Assembly: GCA_044359885.1 (NCBI GenBank)
Contig: JBIKLI010000061.1
Location: 1-16,600, forward strand
Origin: CAIOSQ01 sp044359885
GTDB taxonomy: Bacteria > Pseudomonadota > Alphaproteobacteria > CACIAM-22H2
Length of the DNA: 16,600 nt
Direction of reading: 5' to 3'
Shown: piece by piece, positions 1-8,165 of the stretch
How positions within the stretch are numbered: position 1 is the stretch's first letter
How the letters are laid out: the number at the start of each line of letters is the position of its first letter
Notes under the pieces: model-generated
The model's input: only the letters and a program-made list of their open reading frames with translations
What the model was told of the DNA's origin: nothing
The model's database searches: none
Position numbers and translations under genes: made by a program

Positions 1-2
1 GG

Positions 3-170
3 CATCATGCCCTCCCTGTCGCGGGTGCGCTCGGCATGGCGGTGGGGCTCTGGGCGATGTTCGGCCATGTCGTGCCCGAGGCGGTGGCGGGGCCCGTCCT
101 CGGACTGTGCGGGGCACTGGTGATCGTTGCGATGGCGATGCCGTTCGCGAAACTGTGGCGGGGCCGGTGA
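3..170 (+). CDS. C-terminal end of an integral membrane protein (5' end outside window)
   Basis: An open frame runs from the window edge to a TGA at 168-170 and encodes the last 55 residues of a protein. The tail is strongly hydrophobic, with two likely membrane helices split by a short loop (FGHVVPEA) and a basic cytoplasmic end (KLWRGR). That pattern suits the last two helices of a transporter such as an MFS permease, but no family signature falls inside the fragment, so the family is a guess. The next gene on the same strand is another transporter, 88 bases downstream. Confidence 0.55.
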   Translation, partial: HHALPVAGALGMAVGLWAMFGHVVPEAVAGPVLGLCGALVIVAMAMPFAKLWRGR

Positions 171-258
171 TCGGCGCGACCCCGTCGGTGCGGTCGGGGG
201 ACCGCGGCTTCGCTCCCGCCCGGGACTGGCGCGCGGGACCGGAGATCGGGCCCTGGTC

Positions 259-1152
259 GTGAACCCCGCTCTCGTCGCGACCAGCTACGCGCTGCTCACG
301 GTCCTGATCACGGCCATCCAGAACATCGCGGTCCGGCTCGCCGCCGATGACGGCGCGCATTCGTTCCAGGTCGTCCTGTTCCGCAACCTTTTCGGTCTGC
401 TGTCGGCGACAGCCATCATCCTGTGGACCGATCGGTCCTTGCCGCGCAGCGACCACGCCCTTCGCGTCGCGTTGTCCTGCGTCGTCCTGGTCGCGTCGAT
501 GGCCACCGGCTATTACGGCATCGCGGTGCTGCCCCTGAACGAATCGGCAGCGCTCGGGTTCGCGATGCCGCTCTTCGCAACGGTCGGTGCGGCTCTCTTC
601 CTGGGGGAGACCGTCCGGGCCCGGCGCTGGACCGCTGTCATCCTCGGTTTCGGCGGTGTCCTGATCATCCTCAGGCCCGGGATGATCCCCTTCGAACTCG
701 GGGCCGGCATGGTGCTGCTGTCCGCGATGCTGGGGGCGGCGCTCACGTTGATGTTCAAGCGCTTCGTCGCCCGGGAGCGGGCCATGACGCTGGTGTTCTA
801 CCAGTCGCTGTTCGCGACGCTGCTGTCAGTGCCCGCGGCAGCGATCGTCTGGGAGGCGCCGACCGGCTATGCCGCCGCGATGATGGTCGCGAACGGCGTC
901 CTCGGCACGCTGGGCTGGATCACGTTCCTGCGGGCCTGCATGCTGACCGACGCCAGCGCGCTGATGCCGTTCGAGTTCCTCCGTCTGCCCGTGATCGCGG
1001 TTTTCGCCTTCCTGCTCTTCGGGGAGGTTCCCGATCGCTGGGTCTGGATCGGGGCCGCGGTGATCTTCGGCTCGACGCTCTACATCGCGCATCGCGAAGC
1101 CACCATCGCGCGCGCTGCCGCAGCGCGGTCCCCGGAAAGCGGCGAGCGGTAG
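259..1152 (+). CDS. DMT-superfamily transporter with two EamA domains
   Basis: Encodes a 297-residue inner-membrane permease with about ten hydrophobic helices in two EamA repeats. The first repeat ends with the family hallmark LGETVRARRW followed by a long hydrophobic helix and RPG. The second ends with LFGEVPDRWVW and a final helix. Length and layout are normal for drug/metabolite exporters of the EamA (RhaT/YdcZ-like) group; the substrate cannot be read from sequence. I chose the GTG at 259 because the helix-rich sequence begins right after it (NPALVATSYALL). The frame stays open upstream to an ATG at 127, but that stretch is Arg/Gly-rich, unlike a permease N-terminus, and would overlap the preceding gene. 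The gene ends in TAG, so TAG is an ordinary stop in this genome. Confidence 0.85.
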   Translation: MNPALVATSYALLTVLITAIQNIAVRLAADDGAHSFQVVLFRNLFGLLSATAIILWTDRSLPRSDHALRVALSCVVLVASMATGYYGIAVLPLNESAALGFAMPLFATVGAALFLGETVRARRWTAVILGFGGVLIILRPGMIPFELGAGMVLLSAMLGAALTLMFKRFVARERAMTLVFYQSLFATLLSVPAAAIVWEAPTGYAAAMMVANGVLGTLGWITFLRACMLTDASALMPFEFLRLPVIAVFAFLLFGEVPDRWVWIGAAVIFGSTLYIAHREATIARAAAARSPESGER

Positions 1153-1300
1153 AGGGCCCCCGGTATTCCAGGGAATGCAACTGGCAAGATACGGATATGC
1201 ACGGTTCCCGACGCCGCGCCGTCGGGATGGCGCCCATCGGGGCGGTCCGAAGGCTCGCGACGAAGGATTGCTTGTCTGCGGCGCAAGTCCGCGGATCGAG

Positions 1301-1306
1301 TATAAT
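1301..1306 (+). promoter_or_regulatory. Possible -10 box upstream of the diguanylate cyclase
   Basis: A perfect TATAAT hexamer stands out in very GC-rich DNA, 135 bases upstream of the preferred cyclase start. There is no good -35 hexamer at 16-18 bases spacing; the nearest TTG-containing match (TTGTCT at 1272) is 23 bases away. It could be a weak or activator-dependent promoter, or chance. Confidence 0.25.
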
Positions 1307-1316
1307 GCGCCGCATG

Positions 1317-1358
1317 CCGACGGCCTGGCCAGGCGTCGGTGAGGCAGGGAGCCACCGA
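1317..1358 (+). other. Overlapping inverted repeats in the leader of the diguanylate cyclase gene
   Basis: Two stem-loops share bases. Stem A (1317-1339) pairs CCGAC and GCCTGG with CCAGGC and GTCGG, leaving a single bulged G at 1322. Stem B (1336-1358) pairs TCGGT with ACCGA and GGC with GCC around an AGGGA loop. Bases 1336-1339 are needed by both, so the two folds exclude each other in RNA. This is the arrangement expected of a leader switch, but I recognise no riboswitch consensus, and GC-rich DNA yields such pairs by chance. The rest of 1153-1440 holds no gene I can support. Confidence 0.35.
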
Positions 1359-1427
1359 ATGCTGAGCCGTCGCCATTTTCAACGTCATGGGGATCGCGGG
1401 CGGGGTCTCCCCGGCGCCGCGCGCCGC

Positions 1428-1433
1428 AGGGGT
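1428..1433 (+). promoter_or_regulatory. Ribosome binding site that favours the ATG at 1441
   Basis: AGGGGT lies 7 bases before the ATG at 1441. The alternative ATG at 1387 is preceded by ATTTTCAACGTC, which has no Shine-Dalgarno match. This decides the start used for the diguanylate cyclase. Confidence 0.5.
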
Positions 1434-1440
1434 CAGGGCC

Positions 1441-2514
1441 ATGCTTGAAGGCGGCACGGGTCCGGCCGACGCGCTCGCTGCCTGCGAGGCGTTGCGCGAG
1501 CGCATGATCGCCCAGTGGATGGATCTGAGCAGCATCGAGGACGTCGTGCGCGATCTCGCGCTGACGCTGGCGCCGACGGAACTGGCGATCGAGCGCCTCT
1601 CGCTTGCGACCGTGCCGGCCTATTCGACGCATGACGGCGTCCAGCATATCTGGGAGCGCAGCCGGCCAGACGAGATCCTGACCGTCCTGCGTCCAGCCGG
1701 GTTCCTGGACGATCCGGAGCATCTCGCGAGCCCGCTGCACGCGGTGATGAGCAGCGGTGCGACGCTGCGCGCGCGGCTCTGCGAGGGCGAGGGCACGAAG
1801 CGTTTCGCCTTCCTCGCCGATCTCGAAAGGCGTGGCGCCACCGACTATCTGGCGGCGCCCCTGCCCGGGCGCCGAGCCACCGTCCATGTCGTTTCGGTGA
1901 CGACGCGGCGTGCAGGCGGCTGGACCAGTGCGGCGTTGCAGGCGCTGGAGCGTCTGCTGCCGGTCCTGGGGATGATGGTCGAGGTCTGGGAATGCGCGCG
2001 CCTGATCGACACGGCGGCGACCGACGCGCTGACCAAGGTGGCCAGCCGGCGTGCCTTCGAGGCGGCGTTTCGTCAGGCCTGGTCGACCTGCGCGCGCGCC
2101 GCGACGCCGATCAGCGTGGTCTGCTTCGATATCGATCATTTCAAGTCCTTCAACGATACCTATGGCCATGTCGCCGGCGACCGCTGTCTGGCGCGCGTCG
2201 CGGCGGCGGCCAGCGAATGCGCCAATCGCGGCGGCGACCTGCTCGCGCGGCTCGGCGGCGAGGAATTCTCGCTGCTGCTTCCGGCTTCGCCTGCCGATGG
2301 CGCGCGGGTGGTCGGCGAGCGGGTCCGCGCGGCTGTCGCGGGGCTTGCCATTCCGCATGCCGGATCCCCGACCGCTCCGCATGTCACGGTCAGCGTCGGT
2401 GCGGCGACGCTGCTGCCCGACGCCACCGGGCCTGGAACGCGCCTGCTCGAACTCGGCGACGCGGCGCTCTATCGCGCGAAGCAGGGCGGCCGCGACCGCG
2501 TCGCGAGCGCGTGA
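1441..2514 (+). CDS. Diguanylate cyclase with GAF-like N-terminal domain
   Basis: Predicted soluble 357-residue enzyme that joins two GTP into cyclic di-GMP. The C-terminal GGDEF domain (about residues 195-357) begins with LTKVASRRAFE, has the metal-binding FDIDHFKSFNDTYGH and carries the active-site signature GGEEF at 272-276. RGGD at 263-266, five residues before the signature, is the RxxD inhibitory site, so feedback inhibition by the product is expected. Residues about 35-190 form a GAF-like sensory domain with no membrane helix. From memory it resembles the module in front of class III adenylate cyclases in alphaproteobacteria (the ATDYLAAPL and GGWTSAALQALERLLPVL regions). An in-frame TGA at 1363 limits the start to the ATG at 1387 or 1441; 1441 has the better ribosome site. 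The TGA stop overlaps a GTG that probably began the following kinase gene, so the two were translationally coupled. Confidence 0.9.
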   Translation: MLEGGTGPADALAACEALRERMIAQWMDLSSIEDVVRDLALTLAPTELAIERLSLATVPAYSTHDGVQHIWERSRPDEILTVLRPAGFLDDPEHLASPLHAVMSSGATLRARLCEGEGTKRFAFLADLERRGATDYLAAPLPGRRATVHVVSVTTRRAGGWTSAALQALERLLPVLGMMVEVWECARLIDTAATDALTKVASRRAFEAAFRQAWSTCARAATPISVVCFDIDHFKSFNDTYGHVAGDRCLARVAAAASECANRGGDLLARLGGEEFSLLLPASPADGARVVGERVRAAVAGLAIPHAGSPTAPHVTVSVGAATLLPDATGPGTRLLELGDAALYRAKQGGRDRVASA

Positions 2515-2528
2515 GCGAGAGCGCGCGA

Positions 2529-2536
2529 GCGCGCGC
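2529..2536 (+). repeat. (GC)4 dinucleotide tract at the frame break near the kinase start
   Basis: GCGCGCGC follows (GC)3 at 2521-2526. From the GTG at 2511 the frame reads VSESARAR and then drifts into a non-membrane sequence. Removing one GC unit joins VSESARAR directly to WRRRTANFTCGLAVALALF, a basic stretch followed by the expected first membrane helix. One extra GC unit from replication slippage therefore explains the break. Confidence 0.5.
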
Positions 2537-2971
2537 TGGCGCCGGCGCACGGCCAATTTCACTTGCGGCCTTGCGGTGGCTCTCGCTCTGTTCGCGGCGA
2601 CCCTGTGGTTCGCGCGGCAGCGATTCGAGGCCAACGTCATCGACGTGACCCAGACCGCGAATGCGTCGATCACCCAGGCGTTCATCGACGAAAACTGGGG
2701 GGCTGTCCGAGATCTCCTGCCGAAGGAGCCGCTGACCGATCCCTCCGGGATCCGTGCCAGCGCCGACAACGCGCGGATCGGCGGGATCGTACGGGACTTC
2801 AGCTGCGGTCAGGATGTTCTGAAGGTCAAGATCTACAACGTCGCGGGCCGGGTGGTGTAATCGAGCGAGGCGGCCCGGATCGGCGACGACGCGTGGACGA
2901 ACAGCGACTTCCGCTCGGCGCTGGCGGGCAGGCCCGACAGCCAGTTCACGTTCCGCGGCCGCTGCGACGCG

Positions 2972-3853
2972 ATGGATGGGCATGTCTTCGATCGCGATCT
3001 GATCGCCAGCTACATCCCGGTCCGCTATGCCGGCAATCTGGACGCCGTCGTGGAACTCTACGCGGACCGGACCTTCGCGATCGCCGGCTTCCGCGACGCC
3101 CTGATCGCGCTGTCGCTGATCCTGGCGCCTCCGTATCCGGGCCTCTATGCGATCGTCATGGCGATCGCGGTCCGGTACGACCGCCTGCGCGATCAGCGTC
3201 AGGCGCATCTGCAGGAAATCGCCGCCGGCGAGGAGCGCGCAAATCGCGCGAAGACCGGGTTCCTGACGCATATGAGCCACGAGCTGCGCACGCCCCTGAA
3301 CGCGATTCTCGGACACGCCCAGTTGCTGGGGGCCGAATTCGGCGCTGGCGGCACCAGCGCCGGCGACCGTGTCGCCGTGCGCGAGCATGTCGACCGCATC
3401 ATGGCCGCGGGCTGGCATCTCCTGGGTCTCATCGAGGAGGTCGTCGACCTGACGAAGATCGAGGCCGGGGCGGCGCCTCTCGACCGGGTCCCGATCGCCG
3501 TGCATCGGTTCCTCGAGGATTGTCTCGCGCAGCTCGACGCGATGGCCGCAGCGGCCAAGATCCGGCTGCATGCACCCGTCGCCGCGCAGGGGGCCGAGTG
3601 GATCGCGGCTGACCCGCTGAAGCTGCGTCAGGTGCTGCTCAACCTGATCAGCAACGCCATCAAGTGCGACGTCGACGGTTGCGAGGTCGCCATCGTCGCG
3701 AATCGCTCGGACGATCGCATCCGGCTCGAGGCGCGGGATACGGGACGGGGAATGACGCCCGAGCAGATCGACCGTCTGTTTCAGCCGTTCACGCGTTTCG
3801 CCCGTCGCGGCGAAGTGATCCAGGGATCGGGTGTCGGGCTCGCGCTGTCCTAG
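2972..3853 (+). pseudogene. Fragment of the broken kinase: HisKA and most of HATPase
   Basis: This is the longest uninterrupted piece of the kinase, 293 codons from the first ATG after the TAA at 2858. It keeps the end of the sensor region, the second hydrophobic segment, the H box, the N box and the G loops, but stops at GSGVGLALS and loses the last ATPase helix and strands (RLVEAMSGRLLVTS onward, which continue in the same frame). The N box reads NAIKCDVDG, where relatives usually have KYN-type residues, a further sign of decay or error. An automatic annotation may list it as a separate histidine kinase; activity is doubtful. Confidence 0.6.
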
Positions 3854-4040
3854 CGTCTGGTCGAGGCGATGTCCGGCAGGCTTCTGGTGACCAGCGTGCC
3901 ATCGAAAGGCAGCGTCTTCATCGTCGAGCTCGATGCGTCCTCTCCGGACGCGCCCGCGGCACCGGGTGATCCGGCCGCCGGTCCCAGCCTGGTCCAGGCG
4001 GCTGGGCCGTCCGTGCCCGATCGCGTTGGTGACGACGCGA

Positions 4041-4418
4041 CGGCCCGTTCGCGTGTTCTGCATCGAGGACACCAAGACCAATCTCGAGATCCTGCGGCTC
4101 TACCTTGCCCGCCCGCAAGGGTACGAGGCGTTGGGGGCAGAGGATGGCGAGCGCGGTCTCGAGATCGCATGTCGCGAATGCCCCGGCGTGATCCTGCTGG
4201 ACATCAATCTTCCCGGCATGGACGGCATCGAGGTCAAGGCCAGGCTGGCGGCAGACCCGCGCGCCGCGGCGATCCCTGTGTTCGCCTTGTCCGCCGGCGC
4301 GGTGAAGACCGACATCGATCGGGCGCTGGGTGCAGGCTTCGTCGAGTAGCTGACCAAGCCTCTGCGCCTGCCGCGTCTCACCGAAACCCTGGACCGCTTC
4401 GTCACCCGGTCCAGCTGA
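4041..4418 (+). pseudogene. Fragment of the broken kinase: receiver domain
   Basis: A CheY-like receiver lies in a different frame from the kinase core. It starts with RPVRVFCIEDTKTNLEIL (acidic pair E-D at 4065-4070), has the phospho-acceptor Asp in ILLDINLPGMDG (4200-4202) and the LTKP lysine at 4356-4358. A TAG at 4347-4349 separates the lysine and last helix (LPRLTETLDRFV) from the rest. The final TGA is at 4416-4418. The frame is open upstream to an ATG at 3933, but the sequence before 4041 has no domain character. It could be read as a stand-alone response regulator, but the linker in the kinase frame suggests fusion. Confidence 0.6.
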
Positions 4419-4621
4419 CGCGGAAACATGGGCTGGGGCAGGTCGCCGCGACGCCGGCCGCCTTCCGTGGCGCAGCCCCTCGCTGGCGCGGATGCGAAAT
4501 CGGGACCTGCACGTCGCCGCGTCGAACGACGCTGGGCCGGAGGCGGAGCGCCGCGGGTCGCCCCGGGGATCGCGATCTGTCACCCGTACCGTTGCGCCGG
4601 ATGCCCCCATCGTCCGGCCGG
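4419..4621. other. Gene-free gap between converging transcription units
   Basis: The kinase locus ends at 4418 and soxG, on the opposite strand, ends at 4622. The 203 bases between contain only low-complexity Arg/Pro-rich frames on both strands, with no recognisable domain, ribosome site or RNA gene. I saw no clear hairpin followed by a T tract, although transcripts from both sides must end here. Confidence 0.5.
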
Positions 4622-5218
4622 CTAAGCGATCTCGACCCCATCCTCCGCCGCCGTCTCGACCAGCCAGTCGAGGAAGGTCGCGGCGAGGGTCGAGAAGACG
4701 GTGAGTTCGTAGGCGGGCGCGGCGTCGGTCTGATGGATCAGGCAGTTGATGTGACCCAGCATCGTCGTCGTGGCGCGGCCGGGGCCGAAGACCCGCGGGT
4801 GGAGGTCGAGCCGGCATCCGCGCGCCAGGATCTGTCTCGCCCGCGTGCCGGTGATGCCGAGCGTGGTGCGACCGTGGGACTGGTCATCGATGGCGGCGAG
4901 GCCGGCGCAGATGGCGGCGATCCGCGCCGCCAGCACGCCCTCGCCGGCGCGCGGTGCGTGGAGATACCAGCCGCCGGCCTGGATCCAGATGGCGGTGACG
5001 CCGCCGCCCGCCGTGGCGCGGCCCGCGACGGGCAGTTCCAGCGCCAGATCCCGGCGCAGCGCCTCGGCGAGATCGCCGTCGCGGCCGCGACGGACCATGA
5101 CCTGGACGATCTCGCGCGCGGGCAGCGCGATGCGCAGCGGCGCCGGGCTGTCCATGGGGCCATGACGTCCGGCACGCGCGAAGCCGGCCAGCGGGTGGAG
5201 GGGCTCAGGAGCGGACAC
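4622..5218 (-). CDS. soxG: Sarcosine oxidase gamma subunit
   Basis: Encodes a 198-residue gamma subunit of heterotetrameric sarcosine oxidase, which oxidises sarcosine to glycine and passes the methyl carbon to tetrahydrofolate. SoxG has a folate-binding aminomethyltransferase-like fold and packs against the alpha subunit. The identity rests on the N-terminal PLAGFARAGRHG, the central TAIWIQAGGWYLHAP and the C-terminal AAATFLDWL-type region, plus its place as the last gene of soxBDAG. It starts at a GTG 14 bases inside the soxA 3' end, which keeps the conserved PLAGFARAGRHG; the later internal ATG would remove it. The overlap points to translational coupling. Ends in TAG. Confidence 0.88.
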   Translation of the reverse strand: MSAPEPLHPLAGFARAGRHGPMDSPAPLRIALPAREIVQVMVRRGRDGDLAEALRRDLALELPVAGRATAGGGVTAIWIQAGGWYLHAPRAGEGVLAARIAAICAGLAAIDDQSHGRTTLGITGTRARQILARGCRLDLHPRVFGPGRATTTMLGHINCLIHQTDAAPAYELTVFSTLAATFLDWLVETAAEDGVEIA

Positions 5219-8165
5219 GCAGGTTCTCCGGGTCGTACATGTGCGGGCTGACGATCCTGACCTCGGTCTCCTCGCCCATCAGCGGATTGGCGGCGAGCAT
5301 CGTCGTGCCGATGCGCGCCTCGCTCTCGCGCAGCATCGCGAGGCCGATCCAGCCCTCGGGTTCGACGACGGATTGCGTCACGCTGGTGACCCAACCCTGG
5401 CTCAGCCGGCGGTCGCTGCCGAGGGCGCGGTCGCGCGCGATCAGATGCGCACCGGCACGGAACTGCCGCGCCGGATCGACGCCGCGCAGCCCGACCAGGC
5501 GCGGGCGCGCGGGATCAAGCAGGCCGGGGCGCTGCGCCATCGTCCGGCCGATGAAATCGCCCTTCTTCTTCATCATGCGGCCGAGGCCCAGATCATGCGC
5601 GGTGGTCTGGCCGTTCAACTCGGGGCCTGCGACATGGCCCTTCTCGATCCGAAGCAGGCCCAGCGCCTCGAGACCATAGGGCTCGATGCCGTGTGGCGCA
5701 CCCGCCGCCATCGCCGCCTGCCAGACGCGCGCGGCATGGCCTGCGGGCATCGCGATCTCGTAGGCGAGTTCGCCGGAGAAGGAGATCCGGAACAGTCGCG
5801 CCGGCACGTCGGCGACACGGCAGTCTCCGACCGCCATGAACGGGAAGGCGTCGTTGGACACGTCCAGCCCCTCGACGATCGCGCCGACGACGTCGCGCGC
5901 GCGCGGCCCCGCGATCGCGATCGCCGCCCACTGGTCGGTGACGCTGGCGAGGCTGACATCGAGTTCGGGCCAGACCGTGGTCAGGTGAAATTCCAGATGC
6001 TGCATCACCGGCCCGGCCTGGGCGGTCGTGGTCGTCACGAAGAAGCGGTCGGGTCCGATGCGGCTGGTGGTGCCGTCGTCGAAGACCATCCCGTCCTCGC
6101 GCAGCATCAGGCCGTAGCGCGCGCGGCCGACCGGCAGGGTGGTGAAGGTGTTGGCGTAGACGCGGTCGAGGAACGTGGCCGCATCCGGCCCCTCGACCGC
6201 GATCTTGCCCAGCGTCGAGACATCGCAGATGCCCACCCGTTCCCGGACCGCGCGGGCTTCGCGCCGGATGCTGGCCCAGAGATCGGCGTCGCCGTCCTTG
6301 GGGTACCAGGCCGGGCGCTTCCAGATCCCGGCATCCATCCACACCGCGCCGGCCGCCGCGTGCATCGCATGCAGCGCCGTCCGGCGCGTCGGCTGGAAAT
6401 GCGCGCCGACCGCGTCGCCCGCCATGGTTCCCCAGGTCAGCGGCGTCGCGTAGGGACGAAAGCGCGGCAGCCCGACCTGCTCCAGCCTTTCGCCGCGCGC
6501 CGTGGCGAGAACCGCGGCGCCGACGATGCCGCCGGTCTTGCCCTGGTCGGTACCCATGGCATGGGTCGTGTAGCGCTTGGCGTGTTCGACATGCGAAAAC
6601 CCCTCGCGATGCGCGAGGCGGATGTCGTCGGCGGTGACGTCGTCCTGGATGTCGACGAAGGCCTTGTGGCCCTTGATCTCGTAGAGCGGCAGCGGCCGGT
6701 GGTCGGCGGCGGGCGCGTCGGGCAGCGCGAAATCCGCGCCTGGCGCGAAACCCGCCTGCCCGGCGGCGGCACGCCCGGCCGCGGCCCCGTCGGCAGCTGC
6801 CGGACCGATCCCATGGACGCCGCGACAGGCGCCGGCGCTGCGCTCGCGCTGGACGGGGGCGCCAGGCAGGAAGGCCTGCAAGCCCTCGTCCCAAGCGAGC
6901 GGCGCGCCGGACATGGAGGCGAGATGCACGGCCGGATTCCAGCCGCCGGAGATCATCAGCAGGTCGGCGGGGCAGGGAAAGCCGCGGCCGGTGCCGTCGA
7001 CGGCGCGGATCTCTATCGTGTGCAGCGCGCTGCGTCCGGCGGTCCCCGAGACGACGCTGCCGGCGCGGACGTCGAAGCCGGCGGCCCGGGCCTTCTGCAT
7101 CGCCGGGCTGTCGGGGCGCGGATCGACGATCGCGGAGATGCCGACCCCCGCTTCGGCGAGCGCGAAGACGCTGTCATAGGCGCCGTCATGGGTGGCGAAG
7201 AGCGCCGCGGTCTCGCCTGCACGCACGCCATGGCGCCGTGCATAGCTGTGCGCCGCGCCCGCAAGCATGACGCCTGGCCGGTCGTTGCCGGGAAAGGCGA
7301 TGAGGCGCTCGTGGGCGCCGGTCGCCAGCACGACCTCCTTCGCGCGGATGGTCCAGAAGCGCTGGCGCGGCGTGTGCGGCGGTGGCTCTGGCAGGTGATC
7401 GGCGATCCGCTCGGCCGCGCCGAGGATACCGTGGTCGTAGAACCCGAAGACGGTGGTCCGCCGCAGGATGCGGACCTCGGGAATCGCGTCGAGGGCCGCG
7501 AGCATGCCGAGGCGCCAGGGCTCCAGGCGGGGCTCGGCGAGCAGACCCCCGCCAGGCAGGAAGTCCTGCTCCGCCAGGATGACCCGCGCCCCCGTCGCGC
7601 CGGCGGCGCGCGCCGCGGCGAGACCGGCGGCCCCCGAACCGACGACCAGCACGTCGCAATGCGCATGCATCGTGCCGTAATGATCGGGATCCGGCTCGCC
7701 CGACGCGCGGCCAAGGCCCGCGGCGCGGCGGATCAGCGGTTCGTAGACGCGTTCCCAGAACGCGGCCGGCCACATGAAGGTCTTGTAGTAGAAGCCGGCA
7801 CCCAGCCAGGGGGCCAGCAGGCCGTTGACGGCCATCCAGTCGAAGGCGAGCGATCCCATGCGGTTCTGGCTCGACGCCGCCAGCCCATCGAAGAGTTCGA
7901 TCACCGTGGCGCGCGTGTTCGGTTCGCGGCGCGCCCCCTCGCGCAGTTCGACCAGCGCATTGGGTTCTTCGACGCCGGCCGAGAAGATGCCGCGCGGGCG
8001 ATGATACTTGAACGACCGGCCGACCAGACGCACGCCGTTGGCGAGCAGCGCCGAGGCGAGCGTGTCGCCCGGATGTCCGTCATAGGATTTGCCGTCGAAG
8101 CGGAACGCGAGGCGGCGCGCGCGGTCGACATGGCCGCCGGCGGCGAGGCGATGGCGCTGGGTCAT
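5205..8165 (-). CDS. soxA: Sarcosine oxidase alpha subunit
   Basis: Encodes a 986-residue alpha subunit, normal length for the family. Residues about 20-105 form a ferredoxin-like fold (SFKYHRPRGIFSAGVEEPNA) without cluster cysteines. A Rossmann dinucleotide-binding domain follows with VVGSGAAGLAAA (glycines 176-181), and ISGGWNP sits near residue 407. The joining segment has HAKRYTTHAMGTDQGKTGG. From about residue 605 a GcvT-type aminomethyltransferase domain binds tetrahydrofolate and turns the iminium intermediate into 5,10-methylene-tetrahydrofolate, ending with LGLGRMMKKKGDFIG. The ATG at 8163-8165 overlaps the soxD TGA (ATGA); the frame is open further upstream, but that stretch is a shadow of soxD. 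No damage seen. Confidence 0.95.
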   Translation of the reverse strand: MTQRHRLAAGGHVDRARRLAFRFDGKSYDGHPGDTLASALLANGVRLVGRSFKYHRPRGIFSAGVEEPNALVELREGARREPNTRATVIELFDGLAASSQNRMGSLAFDWMAVNGLLAPWLGAGFYYKTFMWPAAFWERVYEPLIRRAAGLGRASGEPDPDHYGTMHAHCDVLVVGSGAAGLAAARAAGATGARVILAEQDFLPGGGLLAEPRLEPWRLGMLAALDAIPEVRILRRTTVFGFYDHGILGAAERIADHLPEPPPHTPRQRFWTIRAKEVVLATGAHERLIAFPGNDRPGVMLAGAAHSYARRHGVRAGETAALFATHDGAYDSVFALAEAGVGISAIVDPRPDSPAMQKARAAGFDVRAGSVVSGTAGRSALHTIEIRAVDGTGRGFPCPADLLMISGGWNPAVHLASMSGAPLAWDEGLQAFLPGAPVQRERSAGACRGVHGIGPAAADGAAAGRAAAGQAGFAPGADFALPDAPAADHRPLPLYEIKGHKAFVDIQDDVTADDIRLAHREGFSHVEHAKRYTTHAMGTDQGKTGGIVGAAVLATARGERLEQVGLPRFRPYATPLTWGTMAGDAVGAHFQPTRRTALHAMHAAAGAVWMDAGIWKRPAWYPKDGDADLWASIRREARAVRERVGICDVSTLGKIAVEGPDAATFLDRVYANTFTTLPVGRARYGLMLREDGMVFDDGTTSRIGPDRFFVTTTTAQAGPVMQHLEFHLTTVWPELDVSLASVTDQWAAIAIAGPRARDVVGAIVEGLDVSNDAFPFMAVGDCRVADVPARLFRISFSGELAYEIAMPAGHAARVWQAAMAAGAPHGIEPYGLEALGLLRIEKGHVAGPELNGQTTAHDLGLGRMMKKKGDFIGRTMAQRPGLLDPARPRLVGLRGVDPARQFRAGAHLIARDRALGSDRRLSQGWVTSVTQSVVEPEGWIGLAMLRESEARIGTTMLAANPLMGEETEVRIVSPHMYDPENLRVRS

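Larger units (their letters stand above)
2511..4418 (+). pseudogene. Broken hybrid sensor histidine kinase / response regulator
   Basis: Read across the breaks, this encodes one membrane-bound hybrid kinase of about 630 residues. In order: a transmembrane helix (2558-2614), an extracytoplasmic sensor region, a second hydrophobic segment (about 3098-3175), HisKA with SHELRTPLN (phosphorylated His codon 3278-3280), HATPase with the N box (LNLISNAIK) and the DTGRGM and GSGVGLALS loops, a Pro/Ala linker, and a receiver domain (acceptor Asp codon 4200-4202, TKP Lys 4356-4358). Three stops interrupt it: TAA 2858-2860 where VVYSS is expected, TAG 3851-3853 where LSQRLVEAM is expected, TAG 4347-4349 where a Tyr before LTKP is expected. 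Each is one base from the expected codon. There is a frame change near 2535 and another between about 3960 and 4040. The GTG at 2511 overlaps the cyclase stop. Recent pseudogene or sequencing error; the expected residues are recalled family patterns, not an alignment. Confidence 0.85.

Noticed and set aside
127..258. N-terminal extension of the EamA transporter from the ATG at 127
   Set aside because: The extra 44 residues are Arg/Gly-rich, unlike any transporter N-terminus, and overlap the preceding gene.
1260..1386. A cyclic di-GMP or other known riboswitch before the diguanylate cyclase
   Set aside because: Hairpins are present, but I could not find the conserved core of the GEMM class or of other riboswitches I know.
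826..2769. A 647-codon minus-strand frame opposite the transporter and cyclase genes
   Set aside because: Low-complexity Arg-rich translation antisense to two well-supported genes; a shadow of GC-rich coding.
2511..4418. Stop codon reassignment (TAA/TAG read as Tyr or Gln) to explain the kinase stops
   Set aside because: The transporter (1150-1152), soxG (4622-4624) and the hydrolase (9758-9760) all end normally in TAG, and recoding would not explain the two frame changes.
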